Source: Flagellimonas yonaguniensis (lineage in GTDB: Bacteria > Bacteroidota > Bacteroidia > Flavobacteriales > Flavobacteriaceae). From it: DNA of 64,000 nt. The DNA lies in NCBI RefSeq assembly GCF_029193885.1, contig NZ_JARFVB010000003.1, positions 1 through 64,000 on the forward strand. The letters run 5' to 3'. The notes below the pieces were generated by a model. That model saw only the letters and a list, made by a program, of their open reading frames with translations, made no database searches and was not told the origin of the DNA. Numbering within the stretch: the stretch's first letter is position 1; each line of letters opens with the position of its first letter. Position numbers and translations under genes: made by a program. Positions 1 through 7,631 of this stretch are shown one piece after another.

Positions 1-127
1 GACTTTTTACAGATAGATCTAATCTAAAGGTGGGTCACTTTGGCCCGGCGGGGGTGGGTCACTTTCGTCCGGCCAGCTATGGTCACTTTAACCCGGCGAG
101 GGTGGTATACTATGTCCGGCGTTTCCA
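1..127. mobile_element. Right-hand end of an IS21-like insertion sequence (body outside window)
   Basis: Several short tandem repeats resembling IS21-family terminal repeats are seen here. The stretch ends with CA at 126-127, matching the TG...CA ends of that family. At exactly this point the adjacent antitoxin-like gene loses its family similarity, so I place the junction at 127/128. No istA or istB gene lies in the window, and the assignment rests on the terminal repeats and the junction alone. Confidence 0.55.
33..121. repeat. Four short direct repeats at the IS end
   Basis: Units of about 18 bases of the form GGTCACTTTNNNCCGGCG begin at 33, 57, 81 and 104, a period of 23-24 bases. The fourth is the most diverged (GGTATACTATGTCCGGCG). 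Repeats like these at IS21 ends are transposase binding sites in studied members; that role is inferred here. Confidence 0.75.
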
Positions 128-331
128 TCGTGGTGTTTTAGGATATACTCCTTCATATTGTAAGGCTCGTTGTAATGTTTTCCAAACTAATTCAACAGTT
201 ATTTCATATCTCTGTACTGTTCCTTCCATAACAAGCTCTCTGTCTACTGGGATTTTAAGAGCACGTTCGAGTTTGTCTGTAGCTTTTCTTAGGTTTTTTA
301 AGCTATCAGTTAGTTTTCTTTTACTTGACAT
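110..331 (-). pseudogene. Truncated HI0074-like nucleotidyltransferase substrate-binding/antitoxin protein
   Basis: The first ~68 residues match the HI0074-type four-helix protein that pairs with small MNT nucleotidyltransferases: an N-terminal helix with LERAL, then the core YEITVELVWKTLQ and the YEGV segment. After KTPR, where the family continues for another ~60 residues containing the RN..H motif, the frame runs into the IS end and stops at 110. The native part is 128-331. The start overlaps the end of the upstream nucleotidyltransferase gene by 11 bases, so the two were translationally coupled. The product probably no longer folds or binds its partner properly. Confidence 0.75.
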
Positions 332-635
332 AAATAATTTTTCCTGTTTTTACTATATGTTCCTGTAACCTTACAGGGTTTGAGTTCCAATGAACCAATG
401 AAAGTTGCAAAACTGTCCGTACTTCATAATATGCTATTTCCTTTAAGATAATCCATTCTTTTTTTGTTATCAGTGGTGCGTCAATAGCTAAATCCAAATC
501 AGAATAGTTTTCGTGGTCCAAAAATGCCCGAGAGCCAAATACAATCATTCTATCAACTTGTTCAATAGACGCAGTTTTTGTTAAAAACTCAATTACACTG
601 TTAGGTAAAGGTGATATTTCAGATAGTTTAAGCAT
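321..635 (-). CDS. MNT-type small nucleotidyltransferase domain protein
   Basis: A 104-residue protein of the minimal nucleotidyltransferase (Pol-beta-like) family. The signature runs GSR near residue 35, then SDLDLAID, which supplies the two metal-binding aspartates, with a third acidic site expected further on. In known HEPN/MNT and HI0073/HI0074 pairs this protein is the transferase half, often an AMP-transferring antitoxin or partner of a helical toxin. Here the partner gene directly downstream is truncated by an IS end, so this half may be orphaned. The catalytic residues look intact. The specific substrate cannot be read from the sequence. Confidence 0.8.
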   Translation of the reverse strand: MLKLSEISPLPNSVIEFLTKTASIEQVDRMIVFGSRAFLDHENYSDLDLAIDAPLITKKEWIILKEIAYYEVRTVLQLSLVHWNSNPVRLQEHIVKTGKIIYVK

Positions 636-772
636 TTTTTCTAATTAAGCACAATGTTCTCTAATATGAGCAGCTTTGTGGTTCGGAGGTTGATTTTACA
701 AGTAAACACCTGATAAAAATCCAAGATAATTTTTAGAAGTAAGCGATAACAAGCAATTACTTTTAACCATTG

Positions 773-1840
773 TTACAAGTTGTTTTTATTTATCTGATGA
801 GTGGCTAAAAAGTCTAGCACATTTTGCCCACTTGCATCGGTCATATCCAATTCTTCAGGCGTTAAATCAGATGATGGCCATATTGTATGGAAATTGGATA
901 ACTTTAAAAGCTTACTATTTTGGATTTCCTTGACAAATGGTTCTTGTTTTTGATTTTTATTATTATACATAAAAGCAATTGTGCTTGCAATCAAATCTGC
1001 ATATTGAATAGATTTAAATTTTGAAGAATCAACAAGTTTCAGGTCTTTTATTTGGGTTGGAAAAATCATTTTCCTACTTCCATATCCGATTTCTTGTGTT
1101 CTGATTTTTAAATCTCGCATAAATTGGATATAATCATTATAGTATTCTATTTGTTTAGAATTATCAAAAAGGATATTTAGTTTTTGATTTAAGTTTTGGA
1201 ACCAATAATTAGAAAGAACTAAAAAAGAAGATAATGTTACATCAAGAGTGTATTGGGTAACACCTTCGATTATTTCAGTGATATATTTTTCACTGTCAAC
1301 TACTAATTGTATTAATTCAGCGCTTTTGTCATTTATTGAACCTAAAAGTTTTTTTGCGTTTTTGTAGAACTCATTAATTGTCCTTTGGTCTTTAATTCTT
1401 ATCATACTTACGAATGAAACAAGCATATTCTTATACAATTGTTTATCCCAGTAAAAATTTCCAAACATATATATGCTATTGGTAAAGGCAATATTTTTAC
1501 CATACTTATAAATATCTATTTGATTATTGTAGAAAAGCGTTTCAATTAATTGGTCTACTATATGTCCAACAACGGCATATTCTTTATCACATACTGAAAC
1601 AATAATATTATTTTCGTTTATAAAGTCATCGTTTATAAATTTGATTATTTGTTTACGGCCTTTGTCGCTATTTTTAAGTTTTACAAAGTGTATTTCTTCA
1701 TTTGAATCGAAAATTGAGTTTAATTTTTCAATTCCACCAGGCTTAACATTTAAAGATGCAAGGACAAATGCTCGCTGTTGTTCGTTAAGCATATCTTGTC
1801 CAGTATTTCCAGATTCATCAAATGATATTGTAGTGTTCAT
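773..1840 (-). CDS. DUF3800 domain-containing protein
   Basis: The 355-residue product begins with the DESG motif (SFDESGNTG) near its N-terminus and has YADLIAS near residue 290. Both are typical of DUF3800, a family with a predicted RNase H-like fold that often sits on mobile or defence islands and has no settled function. I place the start at the ATG at 1840, which puts DESG close to the N-terminus; an in-frame upstream ATG at 1864 would add eight residues with no family counterpart. The gene is AT-rich like its neighbours and stands alone, with no obvious operon partner. A nuclease role is a fold-based guess. Confidence 0.75.
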   Translation of the reverse strand: MNTTISFDESGNTGQDMLNEQQRAFVLASLNVKPGGIEKLNSIFDSNEEIHFVKLKNSDKGRKQIIKFINDDFINENNIIVSVCDKEYAVVGHIVDQLIETLFYNNQIDIYKYGKNIAFTNSIYMFGNFYWDKQLYKNMLVSFVSMIRIKDQRTINEFYKNAKKLLGSINDKSAELIQLVVDSEKYITEIIEGVTQYTLDVTLSSFLVLSNYWFQNLNQKLNILFDNSKQIEYYNDYIQFMRDLKIRTQEIGYGSRKMIFPTQIKDLKLVDSSKFKSIQYADLIASTIAFMYNNKNQKQEPFVKEIQNSKLLKLSNFHTIWPSSDLTPEELDMTDASGQNVLDFLATHQINKNNL

Positions 1841-2322
1841 TCTAAATAATATGTTTAAACACAACTAATTGGGATTTTAGCTTTTGTTTGGTTCGGCGTC
1901 TTTAACTTTAAATCAATCATGTTTATTCAAGCTAGAAAACTCATAATTGTATTTAAATGTAGGAAATATCGGCTTAAATACAAACCAACTGTACTAATGG
2001 GCGATAAAAGATGATTTTCATTAGATAAACTAATATTTTATCAATAAAAATATGGTTTATTTGGCATTCCTTATTATTATGATGGTTCGAAATATGCCTT
2101 AAAACACCCCGCCTAAACCTAGGATTATTATTCTTGTTCATACTACATTACATTGCAAAAGAGCAATTTTATCCATCTCCCTTTTCTTATAAACCTCCAA
2201 GGCTGCACCCCTTTATATAATGCACTTTACTCCCTACCCCCCCTTATCAAACGTGATAGATTGATTTAGATTTTTGAAACCTGAGAAATTTAAATAATTT
2301 AACGGCAAACCTTTATCCTTTG
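1841..2322. other. AT-rich intergenic stretch without a recognisable gene
   Basis: Stop codons are frequent in all frames and I see no tRNA, terminator or convincing small gene. A short C-run near 2237 and homopolymeric A/T tracts are the only local features. It must carry the divergent promoters for the DUF3800 gene (leftward) and the CoiA-like gene (rightward), but no clear TAnnTTTG element was found. Confidence 0.6.
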
Positions 2323-3258
2323 ATGCTTAATAAATCTTCCAAAAACAGGGTGATAAAATACCCAATAGCATTTGATTCACTAGGTGGGGAATTAGTTGAT
2401 TTAAGTCTTATTACCGATTGCAATAGAGCATTTATAGTTTGCCCTGAATGTAATTCTAGATTTGTGGCAGTAATAAATCATCAAACTCCACATTTTAAAC
2501 ATTATGGAGACCATGAATGTTCGGGGACTTTTGAATCTTACATACATAAGGTGGTTAAAGAGCTATTTAAACAGATAACAAAAATTGAGCTTCCTGAGCT
2601 TCAAATAAAGGACTTGCCTGAAGAGCATTTAAGGAGTTTTTGGCAAATGCGAAGTAGGCTTCTTGATACAAATATCCCATTAAATCAACATAGAAAATTT
2701 ATTGATGGATTAAAGGATAGCTTGACTGAAGTTAAAATAGTTACAATTGATAGAGTTGGGATTGAAAGAGTTATAAAGACGTCTTATGGGAGTATGATTG
2801 TTGATGTGGTGGCTCATTTGGGAGACAAAGTACTTTTTATTGAACCGTATTATTCTAATCCTATAGATGATGATAAAAAGGTGAAAATTAGGGCGGCAAA
2901 CATTCCAACTTTGTCCATTAGCCTTATGGAGTTTTTAAACTATACTAAGTTTGAATTTAGTCTCTCTGACTTAAAAAAATGGTTGTTTATTGACAATAGC
3001 AAAAATTGGGTTTACTTAAATGATAGACTTTATCAAAAACACATAGATAGTTATAAAAAATATCTCTGGACTGAAATACGGAAATATAAACGTAGGATGA
3101 TTTTAAATGAAATTTCAAATTTCAAAAATAAAAATGTTGAAAGAGAGGGCGATTTGGAAGATTTGAAAAGGAAAATCAAAGATATTAATGAGGAAATTTC
3201 AGGTGCATTAGAACAAATTAAGAGGCTGAGTAAGGATTTGGAAGATTTAAAGGAATGA
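2323..3258 (+). CDS. CoiA-like protein: zinc ribbon, nuclease-like fold, C-terminal coiled coil
   Basis: The 311-residue product has a CPEC motif at about residues 40-43 followed by HFKHYGDHEC, a CxxC...HxxxxxxC zinc-binding layout seen in competence protein CoiA-like families. The middle part (about residues 155-200) fits a PD-(D/E)xK core: D161 in the strand IVDVVAHL, then FIEP around E174, and a KK..I segment. In active members E is followed by xK or xQ; here it is E-P-Y, so catalysis is doubtful. The last 45 residues are a charged heptad-like coiled coil. The ATG at 2323 is preferred over the TTG one codon earlier. Role unknown; the AT-rich island context suggests accessory DNA processing or defence. 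Confidence 0.65.
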   Translation: MLNKSSKNRVIKYPIAFDSLGGELVDLSLITDCNRAFIVCPECNSRFVAVINHQTPHFKHYGDHECSGTFESYIHKVVKELFKQITKIELPELQIKDLPEEHLRSFWQMRSRLLDTNIPLNQHRKFIDGLKDSLTEVKIVTIDRVGIERVIKTSYGSMIVDVVAHLGDKVLFIEPYYSNPIDDDKKVKIRAANIPTLSISLMEFLNYTKFEFSLSDLKKWLFIDNSKNWVYLNDRLYQKHIDSYKKYLWTEIRKYKRRMILNEISNFKNKNVEREGDLEDLKRKIKDINEEISGALEQIKRLSKDLEDLKE

Positions 3259-3330
3259 CTTTGGAAAATGTTCAATAATTAGGAGGTTCCATATTTAAAA
3301 ACACCCTAGGTAACACCCTGTAAAACCAAG

Positions 3331-3372
3331 AAAACCGCAACATCTTGTATATTAGATGTGTGCGGTTTTTTC
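3331..3372. terminator. Intrinsic terminator hairpin
   Basis: CCGCAACATC pairs with GATGTGTGCGG across an AT-rich loop and is followed by six T on the plus strand. The mirrored A-run gives a weaker T-run on the minus strand. It can end the CoiA-like gene, and on the other strand it lies directly behind the tRNA 3'-end remnant at 3376, as a native tRNA terminator would. Confidence 0.75.
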
Positions 3373-3375
3373 TTG

Positions 3376-3400
3376 TGGTACCTCCAGGAATCGAACCAGA
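3376..3400 (-). pseudogene. tRNA 3'-end remnant, probable attachment-site scar
   Basis: On the minus strand this reads as a T-arm (GGTTCGATTCC loop and flanks) followed by an acceptor half AGGTACC and a discriminator A. No matching D-arm or anticodon arm lies upstream, so only the 3' end is present. Tyrosine integrases commonly leave such a duplicated tRNA 3' end at an element junction, and an integrase gene ends 100 bases away. The donor tRNA species cannot be fixed here (Phe is a guess), and it does not match the intact tRNA-Pro nearby well beyond the conserved T-loop. Confidence 0.5.
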
Positions 3401-3499
3401 GATTATATTATCCTTAGCCCAAGACAAAATCAAATTATTAATGGTTTTTAAAATCCATTTCTAACGACCCAGATGTTCTATTATTAAGATTTCATCCTG

Positions 3500-4744
3500 C
3501 TATCCTGCTATTACTTTGTTTCTCTTTACTCCTTTCATTTGATCAATAAGACTCTGCATATCCTCCCCTATCTTATTTTCCAATACCCGGGCATAAATTT
3601 GCGTAGTTGATAATTTGGTATGGCCTAGCATTTTGGAAACCGTCTCTATCGGAACACCATTGGATAAGGTCACTGTAGTAGCAAAAGTATGCCTGGCGGT
3701 ATGAAAGGAAATGGACTTATGTATACCACAGGCCTTGATTATTTCCTTTAAGTAAGCATTGGTTTTTTGGTTGCTGTACACGGGCAACAAGCTAATCCCC
3801 TCTTGTGGTGCATTCTTATATTTCTCCATGATTTCAACTGCCCGTGGCAACATAGGTATCTTTAAGGGTTCATCGGTTTTTATCCTTTTGGTGTATATCC
3901 AATAATTCCCATCAATTCCCCTGCTTATATTGTCCTTGGTCAATAGCTTGATGTCCATAAATGTAAGTCCTGTATAACAACCAAAAAGAAACACATCCTT
4001 TACCCGCTCCTTTCCTAGACTTTTAAAGGTCGTATCTTCAATCAGGTCGATTTCTCTTTGGGTAAGGTACTTTCTATCGAATTTATCGAAACGTAACTTG
4101 AAGTTTCGAAACGGATCCTTGTCCAGCCACTCCAAACGGACACCTAACCTTGCAACTTTCATCAAACGTTCCAAGTGTTTCATCGTGCCATTGTTGGAAC
4201 ATGTCTTTCTGTTCTTTTTTGGCTTAAAAGTCCTGATGTAGTTTTCAAAGTCCAGAATGAACTTGTGCTTCAATTCTCCGAGCAATACATCATTGGTTTT
4301 AAGCCTGGTCGTTATAAAGCTCTTTAAATATTTTTCAGTGGAATAGTAATTCTTCATGGTCCCTGGTCTTAGGGCGTTGACCATGTTCCTATTGTGGTAT
4401 TCAAAAAGCTCCAGAATGGTATGGTTCATTTCATCCTCCCCGACGTACCTTGCCTTGATGGACTTGGCCGTTATCAATTTCCTTTCCATGTGCAACTCCC
4501 TGTGAACATTAAGGATTTCGCCATATACGGTATCAAGGTAAGCATTGATATCCTCCATTGTCCGGTCCCTTGGGATGGCTTTTCCCCGTTTTTTGTCCCA
4601 ATTGCACACCTTTATGCACCTTTTTAAACTGACCTCTGCACGCGCTTTATTTACCGTAACGCGCAGGTAGATATCATAGATGTTCGGGTCATTGCGCTTT
4701 TTCCTGACAAAAAAATTGATTCCTAAAGTGTTGTCTGTCCGCAT
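3500..4744 (-). CDS. Tyrosine-type site-specific integrase
   Basis: The 414-residue protein has the Bacteroidota arrangement: N-terminal arm-binding domain (about 1-95), SAM-like core-binding domain (about 100-205) and a C-terminal catalytic domain. The catalytic HTARHTF, LGH and final Tyr (TQIYARV) are present near residues 345-385. The usual first Arg is Thr in TGLTFMD, as in a known Bacteroidota subgroup including IntDOT-like enzymes, so this need not mean inactivity. It starts ~220 bases from the 3' end of an intact tRNA-Pro and points away from it, the classic layout of a tRNA-integrated island. Its 3' end faces a second tRNA-like scar. Confidence 0.92.
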   Translation of the reverse strand: MRTDNTLGINFFVRKKRNDPNIYDIYLRVTVNKARAEVSLKRCIKVCNWDKKRGKAIPRDRTMEDINAYLDTVYGEILNVHRELHMERKLITAKSIKARYVGEDEMNHTILELFEYHNRNMVNALRPGTMKNYYSTEKYLKSFITTRLKTNDVLLGELKHKFILDFENYIRTFKPKKNRKTCSNNGTMKHLERLMKVARLGVRLEWLDKDPFRNFKLRFDKFDRKYLTQREIDLIEDTTFKSLGKERVKDVFLFGCYTGLTFMDIKLLTKDNISRGIDGNYWIYTKRIKTDEPLKIPMLPRAVEIMEKYKNAPQEGISLLPVYSNQKTNAYLKEIIKACGIHKSISFHTARHTFATTVTLSNGVPIETVSKMLGHTKLSTTQIYARVLENKIGEDMQSLIDQMKGVKRNKVIAG

Positions 4745-4892
4745 ATTGTAATCATTTTAGTTGAACAAATATTAGTGGTCGGACCGGCCTTGACCCTCAA
4801 TTGTTCATACCTAAAACTACAACAATCCATGCAGGGGTGTGCACACCTTATTGCACACCGAAAATATGGTTTCAAATGATATCAGATGAATG

Positions 4893-4938
4893 CATAAAAA
4901 ACAAAAAGCACTGATAATCATACAATTAACAGTGCTTT
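4893..4938 (-). terminator. Terminator downstream of tRNA-Pro
   Basis: AAAGCACTG (minus strand, 4938-4930) pairs with CAGTGCTTT (4913-4905) across a 16-base loop and continues into a T-rich run. It lies 24 bases past the tRNA 3' end and is well placed to end its transcript. Confidence 0.7.
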
Positions 4939-4961
4939 GTTTCTGCCTATATAGCGGTTCG

Positions 4962-5035
4962 TCGGGATGACTGGATTCGAACCAGCGACCACACGCACCC
5001 CATGCGTGTACGCTACCAGACTGCGCCACATCCCG
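4962..5035 (-). tRNA. tRNA-Pro (anticodon GGG)
   Basis: The 74-base gene reads CGGGATG at its 5' end and pairs with CATCCCG at 4969-4963, followed by discriminator A. The D-arm contains GGTAGCG, and the anticodon stem CACGC/GCGTG encloses the loop ATGGGGT, giving anticodon GGG. The T-arm has GGTTCGAATCC. CCA is not encoded. It is the probable target of the integrase island to its left. Confidence 0.93.
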
Positions 5036-5046
5036 AAAAGGGACTG

Positions 5047-5054
5047 CAAAAATA
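5047..5054 (-). promoter_or_regulatory. Probable -7 element for tRNA-Pro
   Basis: On the minus strand this reads TATTTTTG, matching the Bacteroidota -7 consensus TAnnTTTG. It ends 11 bases before the mature tRNA 5' end. No good -33 TTG was found at the usual distance. Confidence 0.45.
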
Positions 5055-5293
5055 TAAATTTTGACAACATTTGAACATAGAGTGCATAAAACTTTTATGG
5101 TTTTATGCTCCAGCTCCGAATCTTGCCCCGCAATAACGGCGAAATTATTTTAGGCCAGACTTATTTTTTACCTAATTATAGGCTATCAACCGATAAAGTA
5201 TACCCATACAAAATGATGGCCGTCATTGTTCGGTCAAAGTGATATCGTTAGTTTCATACATTCGGAACATTTCAAAAAGAGACGAAAAGAAAG

Positions 5294-5944
5294 ATGGCGG
5301 CTGAGGAAATAAACATCACGTTAAAAAAAACCACTTTACAGGGTAATTTGGCTATTCCCAAAAATCCGAAGGGGCTGGTCATTTTTTCGCATGGAAGTGG
5401 CAGCAGCCGTTTTAGTCCAAGAAACAACTTTGTGACAGACATTCTTCAAAGCAGGAGAATGGGCACCCTGCTTTTTGACTTATTGACCGAGCAAGAGGAT
5501 AGTCTTTATCAAAACCGTTTCGATATCCATAAACTCACTGCACGGCTTATTCAAACCACCCAATGGATCCATCAGTCCGTCAGTATTTCAAAGTTGCCCT
5601 TGGGATATTTTGGGGCCAGTACAGGTGCTGCCTCTGCACTACGCGCGGCCGCCTTTTTTGGAAATTCCATAAATGCTGTGGTTTCCCGTGGAGGAAGACC
5701 CGATTTGGCACTTGATGAACTTGATCAGGTAAAAGCTCCTACCTTATTACTTGTGGGCGGTTTGGACACTGAAGTAATCTGGCTCAACCAAAAAGCGTAC
5801 GATAGGCTCGACTGCCCCAAGAAAATGGAAATAGTTGCCGGAGCGAGCCATTTATTCGAAGAACCGGGAAAGCTTGAAACCGTTGCAGAATCAGCCGGCG
5901 ACTGGTTTGACACATGGTTCAAAAAAGCTAAAGAGCATGTTTAA
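5294..5944 (+). CDS. Alpha/beta hydrolase, dienelactone-hydrolase-like
   Basis: The 216-residue cytosolic protein has an alpha/beta-hydrolase core: the oxyanion region FSHGSGSSR, the nucleophile elbow GASTG near residue 108, an acidic site in GGLDTEV and a late GASHLFE supplying His. The family acts on esters or similar substrates; the true one is unknown. Its stop overlaps the start of a phosphoribosyltransferase gene by eight bases. In some bacteria (e.g. Mycobacterium Rv0571c) these two domains are fused in one protein, which argues for a shared function. The ATG at 5294 opens the frame close to the first predicted strand. Confidence 0.85.
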   Translation: MAAEEINITLKKTTLQGNLAIPKNPKGLVIFSHGSGSSRFSPRNNFVTDILQSRRMGTLLFDLLTEQEDSLYQNRFDIHKLTARLIQTTQWIHQSVSISKLPLGYFGASTGAASALRAAAFFGNSINAVVSRGGRPDLALDELDQVKAPTLLLVGGLDTEVIWLNQKAYDRLDCPKKMEIVAGASHLFEEPGKLETVAESAGDWFDTWFKKAKEHV

Positions 5945-6572
5945 AGACAGAACAGATGCCGGAATACAATTGGCAGGTAAACTGCAAAGGTTTGCCAAAG
6001 AGAACGTTGTAGTACTTGCCATTCCAAGAGGGGGACTACCGTTGGGCGCCATTGTTGCCAAAACACTCCAAGCTCCATTGGATGTTGCCCTTTCCAAAAA
6101 AATAGGTCATCCCCATAATAAAGAATTTGCCATTGGTGCAGTAAGTTTGGACGATATTATTTTGAGTAACTTGCCCCAAATCGATGCATCCTATATCGCT
6201 AGGGAAACCGAACATATAAGACAAAAATTGAGGGAAAGGTTCGACCAATACCATAAAAATAGTTCGCCTTTAGATCTAAGGGATAAAACCGTGATCATTG
6301 TGGATGATGGTGTGGCCACTGGAAATACAATAAAAATCACGGCTCAAATGGTACACAAAAAACAACCGAAAAAAGTTGTTGTGGCCATTCCCGTGGCCCC
6401 AATCGGAGCGATTAAAAGCATGGAGGCATCAAAATATATAGATAAAGTGATCTTTTTGGAATCTCCATACAATTTTCGTGCAGTGGGACAATTTTACAAT
6501 GATTTCAAAGAAATTTCGGATGAGACGGCCGTGGAGCTATTGGAAACAACACGTAGAGGTTTCAATCCATAA
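5937..6572 (+). CDS. Phosphoribosyltransferase-family protein
   Basis: The 211-residue product carries AIPRGGLPLG near the N-terminus and the PRPP-binding signature VIIVDDGVATGNT around residues 118-130, as in type I phosphoribosyltransferases of the ComF/Rv0571c kind. The start ATG at 5937 lies inside the last codons of the upstream hydrolase gene (eight-base overlap); a longer frame from 5835 would only translate hydrolase sequence out of frame. Base or nucleotide substrate is unknown. Co-translation with the hydrolase is likely. Confidence 0.88.
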   Translation: MFKDRTDAGIQLAGKLQRFAKENVVVLAIPRGGLPLGAIVAKTLQAPLDVALSKKIGHPHNKEFAIGAVSLDDIILSNLPQIDASYIARETEHIRQKLRERFDQYHKNSSPLDLRDKTVIIVDDGVATGNTIKITAQMVHKKQPKKVVVAIPVAPIGAIKSMEASKYIDKVIFLESPYNFRAVGQFYNDFKEISDETAVELLETTRRGFNP

Positions 6573-6613
6573 CATCAACTTTATCGATCAAAAACCATTA
6601 TTCGCTGGGCAAA

Positions 6614-6652
6614 AATATGGTCCGCCACAAAACTTTGTACGCAGACCATATT
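6614..6652. terminator. Inverted repeat between convergent genes
   Basis: AATATGGTC (6614-6622) and GACCATATT (6644-6652) are perfect inverted arms, with a further short ACAAA/TTTGT pairing inside. It lies between the convergent phosphoribosyltransferase and dodecin genes, where a bidirectional terminator is expected, but there is no long T-run. Confidence 0.4.
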
Positions 6653-6667
6653 CATTGGAAAAATGTC

Positions 6668-6874
6668 CTACTCTCCATCAATGCCGAAAGTAACCTTGGC
6701 ATTGACACGATATTCGGAGATTTTGCTTTCCTTAACACTAACCTGCATATCTTGTACATATACAGATTTAATGTTTCTTACAGATTTTGACGCCTCATCA
6801 ATAATATTTTGAATAGCATCTTCAAAACTCACTGTGGAGTTGCCTAAAATTTCAATAACTTTCAATACTGACAT
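6668..6874 (-). CDS. Dodecin family flavin-binding protein
   Basis: A 68-residue protein with the whole dodecin fold: N-terminal strand VLKVIEILGNS, one helix (FEDAIQNIIDEASKSVRNI) and two C-terminal strands. Dodecins assemble as hollow dodecamers that store or buffer flavin or CoA in the cytosol. The helix-leading S.SFEDAI and the following VYVQDMQVSV match the family; flavin stacking normally uses a Trp, replaced here by Tyr in that strand, so ligand preference may differ. It is a single gene convergent with the phosphoribosyltransferase gene. Confidence 0.88.
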   Translation of the reverse strand: MSVLKVIEILGNSTVSFEDAIQNIIDEASKSVRNIKSVYVQDMQVSVKESKISEYRVNAKVTFGIDGE

Positions 6875-6921
6875 TGTAATGAATTTTATGGTTCATAAAT
6901 TGAACATCAACAATTCATCCC

Positions 6922-7431
6922 CTAAAGGAATTTGCCGTTTTCATCCACTTTCACCCTTAATACCTTGTCACCATTTTCCAACTTCAATTTGTATTTTTTT
7001 GTGACACCTTTTTTATCATAATAATATGTGATATAGGTATCCTTGGTAATGGTCCATTCAGGGAATCTGTCCAAAACAGCTGTCTTAACAGTGTTGGGAA
7101 GGTTAATGTTTTTAAATCTTTCAGCAGTACGGATTATTTTTCCTTCCTTATCATACGCAGCTAAAATCTTACCCTCAGGGATATAGAAATTAATGTTGTA
7201 AACATCGTAGTCATCTTGATAATACTCTGAATCCTTGACATTGAAAGCTGCTACTTTTCGCCTAAGCATTTCTACTGGTATGGAAGCTTCTTCCTGGGTA
7301 TCAATGCTATTCAGATACTTGTAATTTGTGGCATACACAATTACCTCTGATAATTCTTCTGTCTTTATGACCTGGGATTGCATTGGCACTACGAACCCCA
7401 TCACAAAAAGAACCAATAATAACTTTTTCAT
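6922..7431 (-). CDS. Secreted PepSY-like hypothetical protein
   Basis: The 169-residue product begins with a signal peptide (KKLLLVLFVMGFVVPMQS, cut near residue 20). The rest contains a PepSY-like segment near residues 105-165, LPNTVKTAVLDRFPEW then TYYYDKKGVTKKYKLKL, typical of small periplasmic Bacteroidota proteins of unknown function, some mislabelled as enzymes. No catalytic motif is seen. It is transcribed towards dodecin, 47 bases away, and might share a transcript with it. Confidence 0.6.
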   Translation of the reverse strand: MKKLLLVLFVMGFVVPMQSQVIKTEELSEVIVYATNYKYLNSIDTQEEASIPVEMLRRKVAAFNVKDSEYYQDDYDVYNINFYIPEGKILAAYDKEGKIIRTAERFKNINLPNTVKTAVLDRFPEWTITKDTYITYYYDKKGVTKKYKLKLENGDKVLRVKVDENGKFL

Positions 7432-7631
7432 GATTCTAATGTTTTACGTTAATAACCTTACGAAAGGTATTCTGGAGCTCCATTATTCACAAGCAAGACA
7501 ATATAGAGCATTAACAACTGATTCACAATGATTTAAATCAGTTACAACATCTTATTGAACTTAACCAAAATGGTTGGTGCAGTAAAGGGAGTGCTCCTGA
7601 TATTCAACTAGCCAATCTCCCTAAATATGAT

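Noticed and set aside
30..368. 112-residue plus-strand frame with repeated HF motifs
   Set aside because: It only translates the IS terminal repeats and the antisense of the truncated antitoxin-like gene.
4817..5029. 70-residue frame on the minus strand
   Set aside because: It is a translation of the tRNA-Pro gene and its flank.
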